Positions 27,229-34,701 of a stretch of 64,000 bases of DNA are shown here, one piece after another (positions within the stretch are counted from its first letter, which is position 1; every line of letters starts with the position of its first letter). The position numbers and the translations under genes are program-made. Under the pieces are notes generated by a model. It was given only the letters and a program-made list of their open reading frames with translations, was not told the DNA's origin and ran no database searches. Source of the DNA: Candidatus Peregrinibacteria bacterium (GTDB lineage Bacteria; Patescibacteriota; Gracilibacteria; CAIRYL01; GCA-016699755); the NCBI GenBank assembly GCA_016699755.1, contig CP065009.1:434001-498000 (forward strand). The letters are read 5' to 3'.

Positions 27229-27447
27229 TTATGAAGTTAATTCATTCAAAGTTATTTCCAGACCATTGGCGATCTTGGTGATAGTATCCAATGTTGGATT
27301 TTGGATGTTGTCGCTTTCAATTTTTGCAAGCGTTGTGTACGGAATATCAGCCTTGCGAGCTAAACCTTCTTGAGTAAGCTTTCTTTTCTTCCTCCAAATC
27401 CTTATTTTTTGGCCTATCGTTTTCGGGGTTTGGTTGTTTTCTTCCAT
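27229..27447 (-). CDS. XRE-family controller protein of the restriction-modification operon
   Basis: 72 residues, one Cro/CI-type helix-turn-helix: IGQKIRIWRKKRKLTQEGLA, RKADIPYTTLAKIE, then NPTLDTITKIANGLEITLNEL. Size and position directly before hsdM fit a C-protein that times methylase before nuclease expression. The ATG at 27447 lies about 37 bases after the predicted start site of the promoter at 27491-27518; a TTG at 27474 would leave a very short leader. Confidence 0.8.
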   Translation of the reverse strand: MEENNQTPKTIGQKIRIWRKKRKLTQEGLARKADIPYTTLAKIESDNIQNPTLDTITKIANGLEITLNELTS

Positions 27448-27490
27448 AGAATGTTTGCAATTAAGTATTCGCAAAAGAACATCATCAATA

Positions 27491-27518
27491 TTGTACTGGA
27501 ATATAATTCTTTTTCAAG
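27491..27518 (-). promoter_or_regulatory. Sigma70-type promoter of the defence cargo operon
   Basis: On the minus strand TTGAAA (27518-27513), 16 bases, TACAAT (27496-27491). Transcription would start near 27484 and run through controller, hsdM, hsdS, hsdR, hamA and hamB. Same hexamers and spacing as the promoter in element B (TTGAAA-16-TACAAT at 33115-33088). Confidence 0.65.
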
Positions 27519-27521
27519 ACA

Positions 27522-27542
27522 AAAAACTCCCTATGCGGGGAT
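27522..27542 (-). terminator. Short candidate terminator between MuF gene and defence cargo
   Basis: TCCC-CGCATA-GGGA stem-loop followed by G and six T on the minus strand, 28 bases after the MuF gene stop. The stem is only four base pairs, so efficiency is doubtful, but placement before the cargo promoter would insulate cargo from phage structural transcription. Confidence 0.4.
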
Positions 27543-27569
27543 TGTCTCAATCAAAAGCGACTTTTTATT

Positions 27570-28355
27570 TTAATCTTCGATATACGGCAAAAAACTATGT
27601 CTGCAATTCGGATGAATCGGCAAAGTTGGAGCTTTCCCGAAGCGTTTATCATTTCCCGTCAAAGTGAACACTTTCCCCTCATACTCCTTGCAAATCGGGC
27701 AAGATGAACCGTGAGAAGACATCTCTACGAGTTCAAGACCGTTTTCCAAGAGCCGATTGGAAAAACCTGCATTATTGGCTTTAATCGTGTGCGTGCGTAC
27801 CAGCATTTCGGCATAGGTATCAATCTTCCAGCGTTTACTCCCTCGATCAATCAAGGCGGTAAATCCGCGATCTTCCACGAGTTTTTTCACCTCCCGTTTG
27901 ATTTTATACACGCTTTCGCCTTTGATCGCTCCCACGACAATCCGCTCATTGATCTTGAGCTTGATCATCTCACTGATAAACTCTCTGCCTGCTCTTTTCA
28001 CGCCTTCCAGTCCATTGGCAAAATCCAAATAAGCATCTTCCACCAAGGCTTCCACCGCTTCTTTGTGAATCTGTCCGAACTCAGTCCGTTTCAGGACAAG
28101 TTCATGCGTTTTACATTCGCTGATCGCCTGAAAACTCCCTTCGTTGTACTGTTTCGGGACTTCTTCCTCTAACCAAACGCGTGTTTCTTTTTCCAGCTCC
28201 TTGGTGATCTCCTCAATATCCACGAGAATCACACGCCTGAGAAAAACCACAGGCTTTTTGGGATTGGCTTGTAGGATGGTCTGATTGAGTTCTTTGGCCG
28301 CTTTGCGATAGGCACTCAGCAAGCGTGGTGCTGGCGGTGGACTTAATACTGGCAT
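27570..28355 (-). CDS. Minor capsid / head morphogenesis protein (MuF-like)
   Basis: 261 residues. The C-terminal part carries the MuF signature RTHTIKANNAGFSNRLLENG, then SSCPICKEYEGKVF (CxxC) and PIHPNCRHSFLPY, the typical C..C...H.NCRH pattern. The N-terminal half is helical (KEAVEALVEDAYLDFANGLE). MuF proteins enter the head with or near the portal and sometimes carry toxin domains; none is visible here. It follows the portal gene, as usual. TTAAT plus 11 bases precedes ATG. Confidence 0.8.
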   Translation of the reverse strand: MPVLSPPPAPRLLSAYRKAAKELNQTILQANPKKPVVFLRRVILVDIEEITKELEKETRVWLEEEVPKQYNEGSFQAISECKTHELVLKRTEFGQIHKEAVEALVEDAYLDFANGLEGVKRAGREFISEMIKLKINERIVVGAIKGESVYKIKREVKKLVEDRGFTALIDRGSKRWKIDTYAEMLVRTHTIKANNAGFSNRLLENGLELVEMSSHGSSCPICKEYEGKVFTLTGNDKRFGKAPTLPIHPNCRHSFLPYIED

Positions 28356-28359
28356 AGAT

Positions 28360-28554
28360 TTAGAAGATTAAAAAAGCAAAACGACAAGTGGCAATCACCG
28401 TAAAAAGGAACACCAACAGAGCAAAGTGCAGGATCAAAAAAAGCTTGGCATACCGCCACAGGTTTTGATCAAGATTTTCAAGGCGTTTTTCCAGCACTTC
28501 CTCTGAAGTAAGGTGCTGTTTGTAGGGATTGGGATGAGTGTTGTAGCTGTTCAT
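28360..28554 (-). CDS. Small single-pass membrane protein between portal and MuF genes
   Basis: 64 residues: a hydrophilic start with EEVLEKRLENLDQNLWRYA, then LFLILHFALLVFLFTVIATC as one transmembrane segment. Start supported by TTAAT 10 bases upstream. Could be a holin-like or exclusion protein; its charge pattern (helix, then membrane anchor at the C-terminus) gives no clear family. Its place inside the packaging module is unusual. Confidence 0.55.
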   Translation of the reverse strand: MNSYNTHPNPYKQHLTSEEVLEKRLENLDQNLWRYAKLFLILHFALLVFLFTVIATCRFAFLIF

Positions 28555-28565
28555 AAATAATAAGA

Positions 28566-29936
28566 TTAAAAAGTAATTTCGGGCGTTTGTTTGGCTTCCG
28601 CAAACTGAACTTTGATGCGTTCCAGTTCTTGAGCAAGAGCGTCGCCATCAAGGTCTTTGATCTCGCGGATGGCAGTCTCCACGCTTTCGATACCGCTCTC
28701 GACAAGAATTTGATGGGTTTGTGCTTCGGTGAAGTGATCACGAGGCAATCCCAAATCCCAGCCGAACTTGATGTCCGTGCCATCGGGAAACTTTTTTGTA
28801 CCCTCAAAAAACAAAGCAGTTTTGAAGATATCCACGAGCTTGGCTTCGTAGCTTCTTTGTTTGCGTTTGATCTTTTTTAAGAAGGCCGCCATGCGGATTT
28901 TGACCGTCTCCACTCTTTCTGCTCCGCCCAGTTCATCCAGTCCGAGAAAAGAAGTCGGCGTTTGTGTGACGGTGCAGATCTGTCGCAGGATACTTTCAAT
29001 CTGTTTGAAGCCTTCTTCGATGAGACCGTTGGAGTTGGTAATGTACTGCGGAACGATGTCGCCCTTTTCTACAAGGAAAAGTTCCTGATCGCTGTCGATC
29101 TCTCCCTTTTTCGTCAGGATTCCTTCACCAACCGCTACTTTGGCATTGAGATGCTTGATGAGTTGCACGGAGATCTGCGTGATACGATCGTTCAGCTCTT
29201 CAAACAGGTTCATCACGCTTTCGTAAGCGGAGATGCCGAAGCGTTCTTTGACGGTTTTAAAGTTATCAATCTGAAAAACGGGAATGTAAGGAAGCTCTGT
29301 TGTTTCTTCCTCGGATAGATCAGCGCTGTAAATTGCCAGCTCTACTTTCTCGGACTGCTTCATGTCGGTCGTGGTAGACCAGAGTTCGTGCGTGATTTTG
29401 CCTACCGAGTGGATCTGTTTGTAGAGAAAGGTTTCCTTTTTGTTATTCTTCGGATTCACAATGTCCACATACGAAGCGATCACGATGGTTTGCGGTTCTT
29501 CGCCCAGCCTCACGCCTGAGAAATCAGGAAAGTAATTGTCGTACGGCACTTCTTCAATGATGGCGACTTTATCTTTTTGCCTGACCAAGAAAACAGTAAA
29601 TCCCGCGACATCTTGGATCACCGAACTTTGATACAGCTTCTCATCGAGATAGTTTTCCTGCACGATCTTATTGATTTTGCTTTCCAGTGGTTTGCTCGCA
29701 TCCTCTTCGTTGGTTTGGATTTTGAGTTGCTCTCCGAAAAGAAAATCTGCCGCAGTGAGCGACACGATCTGTCCGACATTGTAGGCGAGATAGAGGAGCG
29801 TGCGTTTCTTCTGATCTTCTTCAAAATAGCTTTTGAGTTTGAATACTTTGCTGTGCAGTCCTTTGAACACATTGTAAAAGTTGTTCAGTTTGGCTACGCG
29901 AGCAAAATCTTCATTAGTGGGAAATTGAGTTTGCAT
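28566..29936 (-). CDS. Portal protein (SPP1 gp6-like)
   Basis: 456 residues from ATG 29936 (MQTQFPTNEDFARV), with TTAAT 10 bases upstream. Conserved stretches: YLAYNVGQIVSLTAADFLFGE, the wing segment VPYDNYFPDFSG, ELPYIPVFQIDNFK and the stem region EELNDRITQISVQLIKHLNAK, then TQTPTSFLGLDELGGAERVE. Portals form the dodecameric DNA channel at one capsid vertex. A longer frame (to 30050) would overlap the terminase end and lacks the start signal. Confidence 0.85.
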   Translation of the reverse strand: MQTQFPTNEDFARVAKLNNFYNVFKGLHSKVFKLKSYFEEDQKKRTLLYLAYNVGQIVSLTAADFLFGEQLKIQTNEEDASKPLESKINKIVQENYLDEKLYQSSVIQDVAGFTVFLVRQKDKVAIIEEVPYDNYFPDFSGVRLGEEPQTIVIASYVDIVNPKNNKKETFLYKQIHSVGKITHELWSTTTDMKQSEKVELAIYSADLSEEETTELPYIPVFQIDNFKTVKERFGISAYESVMNLFEELNDRITQISVQLIKHLNAKVAVGEGILTKKGEIDSDQELFLVEKGDIVPQYITNSNGLIEEGFKQIESILRQICTVTQTPTSFLGLDELGGAERVETVKIRMAAFLKKIKRKQRSYEAKLVDIFKTALFFEGTKKFPDGTDIKFGWDLGLPRDHFTEAQTHQILVESGIESVETAIREIKDLDGDALAQELERIKVQFAEAKQTPEITF

Positions 29937-29958
29937 AAGAAAAAAAATTAAAAAAATA

Positions 29959-31341
29959 TTAAAGTCCGAGATCACCTCGGCTGATATTGAGATCAACAAC
30001 CTTGCGAGCCTGAAAGAGGGCGAGAGCCAAGGAATCGGGAAAATCATCATGCGCGCCTGACCTGTCGGGATGATGGCAGGATAAGAACTCGCCCTTGTAC
30101 TCTTTGATCATCTCCATCATCTGCATCTCAAATTTAGGAGCGAGCGGATGACTGCTTGGGTACAGCACCTCGCCATCACGCAGGATTTTGATCAGGTTTT
30201 TATAGAGGTTGTCCTTGGTTTGGAGCGAAAATTTGACTCCTTCAGTACGCAGTCTTGTTGAGCGCTTGAAGTTGTCCACGACGGGATCGCCCACGCCTGT
30301 AGCATCGATACAGACTTTCATCACTCGTTTGTATTTTGAAAGTTCCTTCTGCACGATCTCCACTTGGTCGGTGTAGTCATCGCCACGCATGGCAAGCCAC
30401 AGCAGGATTTTGAATTTCTTGAGTTCTTCATCCCAGCCCACGACGGTCAGCACGCTCTCGTCTTCTTCCTTGGCAATGTCCCAGCCAGCATAAACAGGCT
30501 TTTCATAAACGGTCGGCAATTCATAATCCACTCGCAGTTTGTAAAGTTCATCTTTGGTAATCAGCATTCCACGCCCGATCTTCCAGTTGAGTGCGTACTG
30601 CGTTTGGAAGTAATCCGAATCCTCGCGGTAGCGTTCTTTTTCACCCTCCACGAACTCTTTGTACTTTTGATGAAGCGGGTTTTGCGTTTCTTGATATAAC
30701 TTTTCTTTATCCTCAATCACTTGCTGGTAGTCATAGCGGAATACATTTTTGCCGTTTTCAATTCCGCGATAAAAGTCGCAGAGCTGATAACCGCCTGAGC
30801 CGATGAAGATTTTGCTGCCATTCGTGGAAGCCAGCATCGGGAACACTTCGTTCTTGGCTTTTTCATCGTCGATCTTTTGAGCTTCTTCAATGATCGCAAG
30901 ATGGAGCGTTTTACTTTCCAAATGCGAAGTGGGAGAAAGCGAGAAACAATAAATCGTGTTGCCGTTTGAAAGCTTGAGCGTCGTTCCATTGGACTCTTCA
31001 AATCCCAAGCGATAAAGCTCCTGCAATACCCGCAGGTTTTCTTTGAGACGATCAAAGTCTGTTTTGGCCTGCTCCTTTTGCGGAGCGAAAATCCCTACCG
31101 AAAGAGGAGTGGGAAAGAAGTGGTGTGCAAAGGTCATCACAAAAGCGAGTGTATCCACGACTGCCGTTGTTTTACCCGCTTGGCGCGAGACTTCGATAAA
31201 CACTTCCACTCCGCCTTTTTCAAAAATCGTGCGAATGATTTCGCGGGCAATCTCCCGTTGGTAATTGGCAAACGGTCGCTTGAAGTAGTTTTGACTGAAT
31301 GCGTCAAGAAGCCGAAATGTTTTTTTAAGATTTAGTTTCAT
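29959..31341 (-). CDS. Terminase large subunit
   Basis: 460 residues. ATPase Walker A-like EVSRQAGKTTAVVDTLAF at about 50-67, Walker B-type HLAIIEEAQKID at about 150, and a nuclease domain with YAGWDIAKEEDESVLTVVG, VCIDATGVGDPVVDNFK and HPDRSGAHDDFPDSLALALF, the conserved D...D...DD pattern of RNase H-like terminase nucleases. Packages and cuts concatemeric phage DNA. ATG 31341 overlaps the small subunit gene by 17 bases. Confidence 0.93.
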   Translation of the reverse strand: MKLNLKKTFRLLDAFSQNYFKRPFANYQREIAREIIRTIFEKGGVEVFIEVSRQAGKTTAVVDTLAFVMTFAHHFFPTPLSVGIFAPQKEQAKTDFDRLKENLRVLQELYRLGFEESNGTTLKLSNGNTIYCFSLSPTSHLESKTLHLAIIEEAQKIDDEKAKNEVFPMLASTNGSKIFIGSGGYQLCDFYRGIENGKNVFRYDYQQVIEDKEKLYQETQNPLHQKYKEFVEGEKERYREDSDYFQTQYALNWKIGRGMLITKDELYKLRVDYELPTVYEKPVYAGWDIAKEEDESVLTVVGWDEELKKFKILLWLAMRGDDYTDQVEIVQKELSKYKRVMKVCIDATGVGDPVVDNFKRSTRLRTEGVKFSLQTKDNLYKNLIKILRDGEVLYPSSHPLAPKFEMQMMEMIKEYKGEFLSCHHPDRSGAHDDFPDSLALALFQARKVVDLNISRGDLGL

Positions 31342-31687
31342 CGTCGAGTGATAGTAATTTAGCAAGTTCAAAAGTTGGATCATGCAGTTCCGCCTGAAGT
31401 TTCGGCGTGTACTTGGCGGAGCGTGATTGCAAGTAAAACCGCACCATCGCCATGTCTTTGTTTACAATGATGGCTTCGGCAAGACGGTCTTCGGCAATGA
31501 TACCGATCTCAATGTCCCGCACTTCCTCTGATTCCTGCAGAAACTCTGGATCGATTTTTTGCCAACGATAAAAAGTCATGCTGGAAATGCCCACATCTTT
31601 GCAGGCGAGCGTCACAATTCCATGACGGCGTTTGAGTGCCTCTAAGAATTTCTTTTTATCCCGTTTTGTACCTTTTTTGCCTTGCAT
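31325..31687 (-). CDS. Terminase small subunit
   Basis: 120 residues: KKKFLEALKRRHGIVTLACK, then a helix-turn-helix DVGISSMTFYRWQKIDPEF, and EDRLAEAIIVNKDMAMVRFYL. This matches small terminases that recognise the packaging site. Lys-rich start MQGKKGTKRDKK. It precedes and overlaps the large subunit gene. TTAAT lies 11 bases before ATG. Confidence 0.8.
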   Translation of the reverse strand: MQGKKGTKRDKKKFLEALKRRHGIVTLACKDVGISSMTFYRWQKIDPEFLQESEEVRDIEIGIIAEDRLAEAIIVNKDMAMVRFYLQSRSAKYTPKLQAELHDPTFELAKLLSLDDETKS

Positions 31688-31695
31688 AGAATGGT

Positions 31696-32991
31696 TTAAT
31701 TAAGAGGGGTCTTGCGTGTAACAGGTGCAACAAGTTCTGCCTTTTCTCCCGTGTAGTCTTCCCAGCGTTTGATAATGACATCTATGTATTTTGGATCGAG
31801 TTCAAGCCCATAACAGGTGCGTTCGGACTTTTCGGCGGCGATCAAAGTCGACCCCGAGCCGAGGAATAAATCCAAAACCAAATCATCCGATTTGCTGCTG
31901 TTTCTGAGCGCATAAACGATCAATTCGACGGGTTTCTGCGTCGGATGGACATATTCTCCAACCTTATCGCGGGACATAGTCCAGATAGTGGTCTTGCCTT
32001 GTTCTTCCGCTCGTTTCATCTTTTGCGCCCATGCAAAAAGCTGAGCATCGGTTTTTTGAAAATCCCAAACCGTAGAGTGTTTACGATCCCCATAAAACTG
32101 TACTTTTTGACTCTTTACCGCGCAGTAAAAGAACGGTTCATGTTTCCAACGGTAATCACCCCAGCCGAGTGCAGCGGCGGGCTTATTCCAAATAAGCTGG
32201 TTTTTTACTTCCAGTCCCGCTTTTTCAATGGCGTACTCAAATTGAGACTGAGAAGATGAGCTGTGAAAGACATAAAGACCCGCTCCCGTCTTGATCGCTT
32301 CCCGATAGTTTTTGAAAACCTTCTCGAGAAAATGGCCAAAAGCTGAACCTTCCATGTTATCGTTGGCGATGCCGTTACTAGTTTTCTGCCCGCGGCCTTT
32401 GTAGTTCACATTGTAGGGCGGGTCGGTAAAGACGACATCCGCTTGTTTGCCTTCCATCAGAGTGATGACATGCTCCATATTCGTGGCATCTCCGCACATG
32501 ATTCGATGCCGACCAAGTTGCCAAACATCACCGATTTGTGTTTTGGAATCTTCGGCAAGTTCAGGCACTTCATCGTCTTTATCCGAGTCGGGATCATCCA
32601 GCTTGAGTCCTTCGAAAAGTTTATCCAGCTCATCGGATTCAAAACCGACATCAAGAAGCAGGTTCTCATCAAACTCAACAAGAAGCTCCGCGTCCCAGTG
32701 TCCGAGGTTTTTATTCAAACGGAGATTCAGTTCCCGTTCTTTTTTCTCATCGGAAATTTTGATGTAATGCACTGGCACTTCTTTAAGTCCGAGATCTTTG
32801 GCAGTCCGCACGCGGAAGTGTCCGCCGATGATGATGTTTTTGCGTTTCGGGTCGGAGTTCACCACCACAGGTTCGACAAAGCCAAACCGTTCCAGTGATT
32901 TTTTGAGTTCTTGAGCCTCTTTTTTGGTAGCGGCTCTCGGATTGTAGTCTGCGAATTGCAGATCTTTGATAGGGACATATTCGATTTTCAT
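31696..32991 (-). CDS. ParB/Srx-like nuclease domain fused to DNA adenine methyltransferase
   Basis: 431 residues. Residues 1-90 form a ParB-N/sulfiredoxin fold (YVPIKDLQFADYNPRAATKK, IIIGGHFRVRTAKDLGLKEV). From about 155 a methyltransferase follows with FTDPPYNVNYKGR (DPPY 190-193) and, near the end, DLVLDLFLGSGSTLIAAEKS (SAM-binding), the order of the beta class of amino-methyltransferases. GEYVHPTQKPVELI is the usual motif before the SAM site. Such fusions are common next to phage terminases and may mark phage DNA for packaging or protect it from restriction. First gene after element B. TTAAT plus 11 bases. Confidence 0.88.
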   Translation of the reverse strand: MKIEYVPIKDLQFADYNPRAATKKEAQELKKSLERFGFVEPVVVNSDPKRKNIIIGGHFRVRTAKDLGLKEVPVHYIKISDEKKERELNLRLNKNLGHWDAELLVEFDENLLLDVGFESDELDKLFEGLKLDDPDSDKDDEVPELAEDSKTQIGDVWQLGRHRIMCGDATNMEHVITLMEGKQADVVFTDPPYNVNYKGRGQKTSNGIANDNMEGSAFGHFLEKVFKNYREAIKTGAGLYVFHSSSSQSQFEYAIEKAGLEVKNQLIWNKPAAALGWGDYRWKHEPFFYCAVKSQKVQFYGDRKHSTVWDFQKTDAQLFAWAQKMKRAEEQGKTTIWTMSRDKVGEYVHPTQKPVELIVYALRNSSKSDDLVLDLFLGSGSTLIAAEKSERTCYGLELDPKYIDVIIKRWEDYTGEKAELVAPVTRKTPLN

Positions 32992-33005
32992 AAGGTGTGT
33001 AGATT

Positions 33006-33115
33006 AAAAAATAGACCATTCGGGATTCGTCCTCGCGGAACGAATTGAAATGGTCTTTAAGACTCTGAGTTTGCGATTTGTACTTTTATTGTAGCTTATT
33101 ACTAAGGGTTTTCAA
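33006..33115 (-). promoter_or_regulatory. Promoter-leader-terminator element B, upstream of the methyltransferase-terminase module
   Basis: Minus strand: TTGAAA (33115-33110), 16 bases, TACAAT (33093-33088), a leader from about GTACA (33083), the box CAGAGTCTTAAAGACCA (33067-33051), a nested hairpin with AGACCATT/AATGGTCT outer arms (33056-33013) and ATTCGT/ACGAAT inner arms, then TATTTTTT (33013-33006). ATG of the next gene follows 15 bases later. The -35 lies inside the 3' end of the upstream small gene. Homologous in order and partly in sequence to element A at 17984-18106. Confidence 0.62.
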
Positions 33116-33299
33116 GCTCGGGCGGCAATTTATCAAAGAGTGAGCGAGAAGTAACGCTGATCACCTTGAACACTCCGCCTTCCAGCTTGCAATACCAAAA
33201 TTTCCCATTACGATCTTTAAGTTCGATAACGGGAAGCTCATTCTCGATAATGTATCGAAAAAGAATGTAATTGCCGCGAAGTGTCTTTGGTTTTTCCAT
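33102..33299 (-). CDS. Small phage protein, unknown
   Basis: 65 residues: MEKPKTLRGNYILFRYIIEN, then LPVIELKDRNGKFWYCKLEG and VFKVISVTSRSLFDKL. A compact beta-rich small domain, not recognised. Its ATG overlaps the last base of the preceding gene stop, so translation is probably coupled. Its end overlaps the promoter of element B. Confidence 0.55.
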   Translation of the reverse strand: MEKPKTLRGNYILFRYIIENELPVIELKDRNGKFWYCKLEGGVFKVISVTSRSLFDKLPPELENP

Positions 33300-33493
33300 T
33301 ATTGTGATTTAGTTATTCGTAAAAGTTGCACAGTTTTGATCAGAATTTCATCGATCTTTTTTTCTAGCAGGCTTTGCATCAAGGGCGTGATACCCTCGGC
33401 GGACTGCACAAAGGAATTCAGTTCGGAGAGCAGTTGGCTGATTTCCAGCGTTTTTGCTTTAGCTTCTTGCAAGCGGTTATTGTCTTGATTCAT
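33299..33493 (-). CDS. Small helical phage protein, unknown
   Basis: 64 residues, helical with heptad-like hydrophobics: RLQEAKAKTLEISQLLSELN, then MQSLLEKKIDEILIKTVQLL. Possibly a small coiled-coil oligomer. TTAAC lies exactly 10 bases before ATG 33493, which supports it as a gene. Lies between the DUF1064 nuclease and a coupled small gene. Confidence 0.55.
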   Translation of the reverse strand: MNQDNNRLQEAKAKTLEISQLLSELNSFVQSAEGITPLMQSLLEKKIDEILIKTVQLLRITKSQ

Positions 33494-33504
33494 AAAAGGA
33501 AAGG

Positions 33505-33864
33505 TTAAGTTTCTAAAAAAGTAATGTCGGGATATTTTTTGAGCAGAAGTTTCTTTTTGAGAGCGTACACGGGATGTTTTTTGGTAATGGCGGATTTCAC
33601 ATCTTCCACGATTTCTTGACCGTTTTCGGTGTAGCGGAAGTCAGCGACATACTCGATTTTGCGATGGACTTTGCCATCTCGTTTAAAGTTTTCTTGCAAA
33701 GTAAATCGAGGTTGAAGCGTGAGGTTTTTGATTTCTCCCGCATGTTCGAGCAGTTTAAGTTCGTGATACCTGCGTGATTCTTTGATGCTGTCAAAGCGGA
33801 TACCATCGACCGTGACCTGCCGATTGCCGAATTTATTGCCGTGATGTAGTCGTATGAATGCCAT
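33505..33864 (-). CDS. DUF1064 phage nuclease (putative Holliday-junction or Vsr-like)
   Basis: 119 residues: NKFGNRQVTVDGIRFDSIKESRRY-type start in which DSIKE, a following helix YHELKLLEHAGEI, the segment IEYVADFRYTENGQEIVEDV and KSAITKKHPVYALKKKLL give an E...D...E-x-K arrangement (VADF, VEDVKS). DUF1064 proteins are common in phage replication modules and are thought to cut branched or mismatched DNA. Length and neighbours (DnaC-like loader, replication initiator) agree. Confidence 0.75.
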   Translation of the reverse strand: MAFIRLHHGNKFGNRQVTVDGIRFDSIKESRRYHELKLLEHAGEIKNLTLQPRFTLQENFKRDGKVHRKIEYVADFRYTENGQEIVEDVKSAITKKHPVYALKKKLLLKKYPDITFLET

Positions 33865-33870
33865 AAGAAA

Positions 33871-34701
33871 TTAGAATAGTGTAGGTAATGTTTTCCTCCT
33901 GTCCGAGGAGTTAAAGTGAATCGTTTTGCAACAGCCTTTGATGCGGGAAGGGATTTGCTCGGGATACACTTTGGCGAGTTCCTCAAGCGATCGGTTGGAA
34001 GTGATGATCATGGGCTTTTTGTTTCTCCAGCGAAAATCGATAATTTGGTACATTTCATCGATCAACCATTCGGATATTTTTTCCACACCGAGATCATCGA
34101 TCATAAGCAGTTCCACCTCCTTCATGCGGTCAAAAATCTTGGTATCTTCGCTTTTCGCGGGTGAATCAAAAGTCTTTTTTACTCGTTTGGCCGCCTCGGG
34201 CATGCGAATGAAAAGCACTTCGACCATTTTGATTTTCATCAGTTCATTGGCCAACGCGGAAGCGATATAAGTTTTTCCAGTTCCCACATTGCCCCAAAAG
34301 TAATACCCTCCGCCCGTCGGTTTGATTTTTTCCCAGTTTTCCACATATCTGAGGCAGGACTTGGCAAGCGTTGAATCGCTTTTGATATCCGCCAGACGAA
34401 TGTTTTCAAACATTCCGTCGACTCCCGAAAGTTTGATCGCTCGATCAATTTTTTCTTGTTTCCATGCGCGAAAGTTTTCTTGTTGAGCGGGTTCTTTTTT
34501 CCATTGTTCGAACATGCTTCGCCCTTTTACACACTGGGTGCAGAAATACTTATCGCTCACGCCATACGCCTGATAACTGATTGATCCGCTGGTAAAACCA
34601 GCGTCTCGGCAGTCCTTACAAATCATCGTCTCCGATGACGAGGTCTGCGTAGCCTTCCTTGCTGACATAGCCTGAAAGCCGATCTCGCTGATTTTTTCCA
34701 T
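33871..34701 (-). CDS. DnaC-like helicase loader, AAA+ ATPase
   Basis: 276 residues from ATG 34701, which has TTAAC exactly 10 bases upstream although it lies 86 bases inside the preceding gene. An N-terminal Cys pair region (CKDCRDAGF, FCTQCVKG) suggests a zinc site. Walker A is YFWGNVGTGKTYIASALAN, Walker B LLMIDDLGVEK and sensor MIITSNRSLEEL; the arginine region is IPSRIKGCCKTI. Loads the replicative helicase onto phage DNA. No phage helicase is seen, so the host DnaB would be the partner. Confidence 0.83.
   Translation of the reverse strand: MEKISEIGFQAMSARKATQTSSSETMICKDCRDAGFTSGSISYQAYGVSDKYFCTQCVKGRSMFEQWKKEPAQQENFRAWKQEKIDRAIKLSGVDGMFENIRLADIKSDSTLAKSCLRYVENWEKIKPTGGGYYFWGNVGTGKTYIASALANELMKIKMVEVLFIRMPEAAKRVKKTFDSPAKSEDTKIFDRMKEVELLMIDDLGVEKISEWLIDEMYQIIDFRWRNKKPMIITSNRSLEELAKVYPEQIPSRIKGCCKTIHFNSSDRRKTLPTLF

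Noticed and set aside
32443..32898. 151-codon open frame on the + strand
   Set aside because: Shadow of the ParB-methyltransferase gene, whose motifs are intact in the other strand; no start signal or family pattern.
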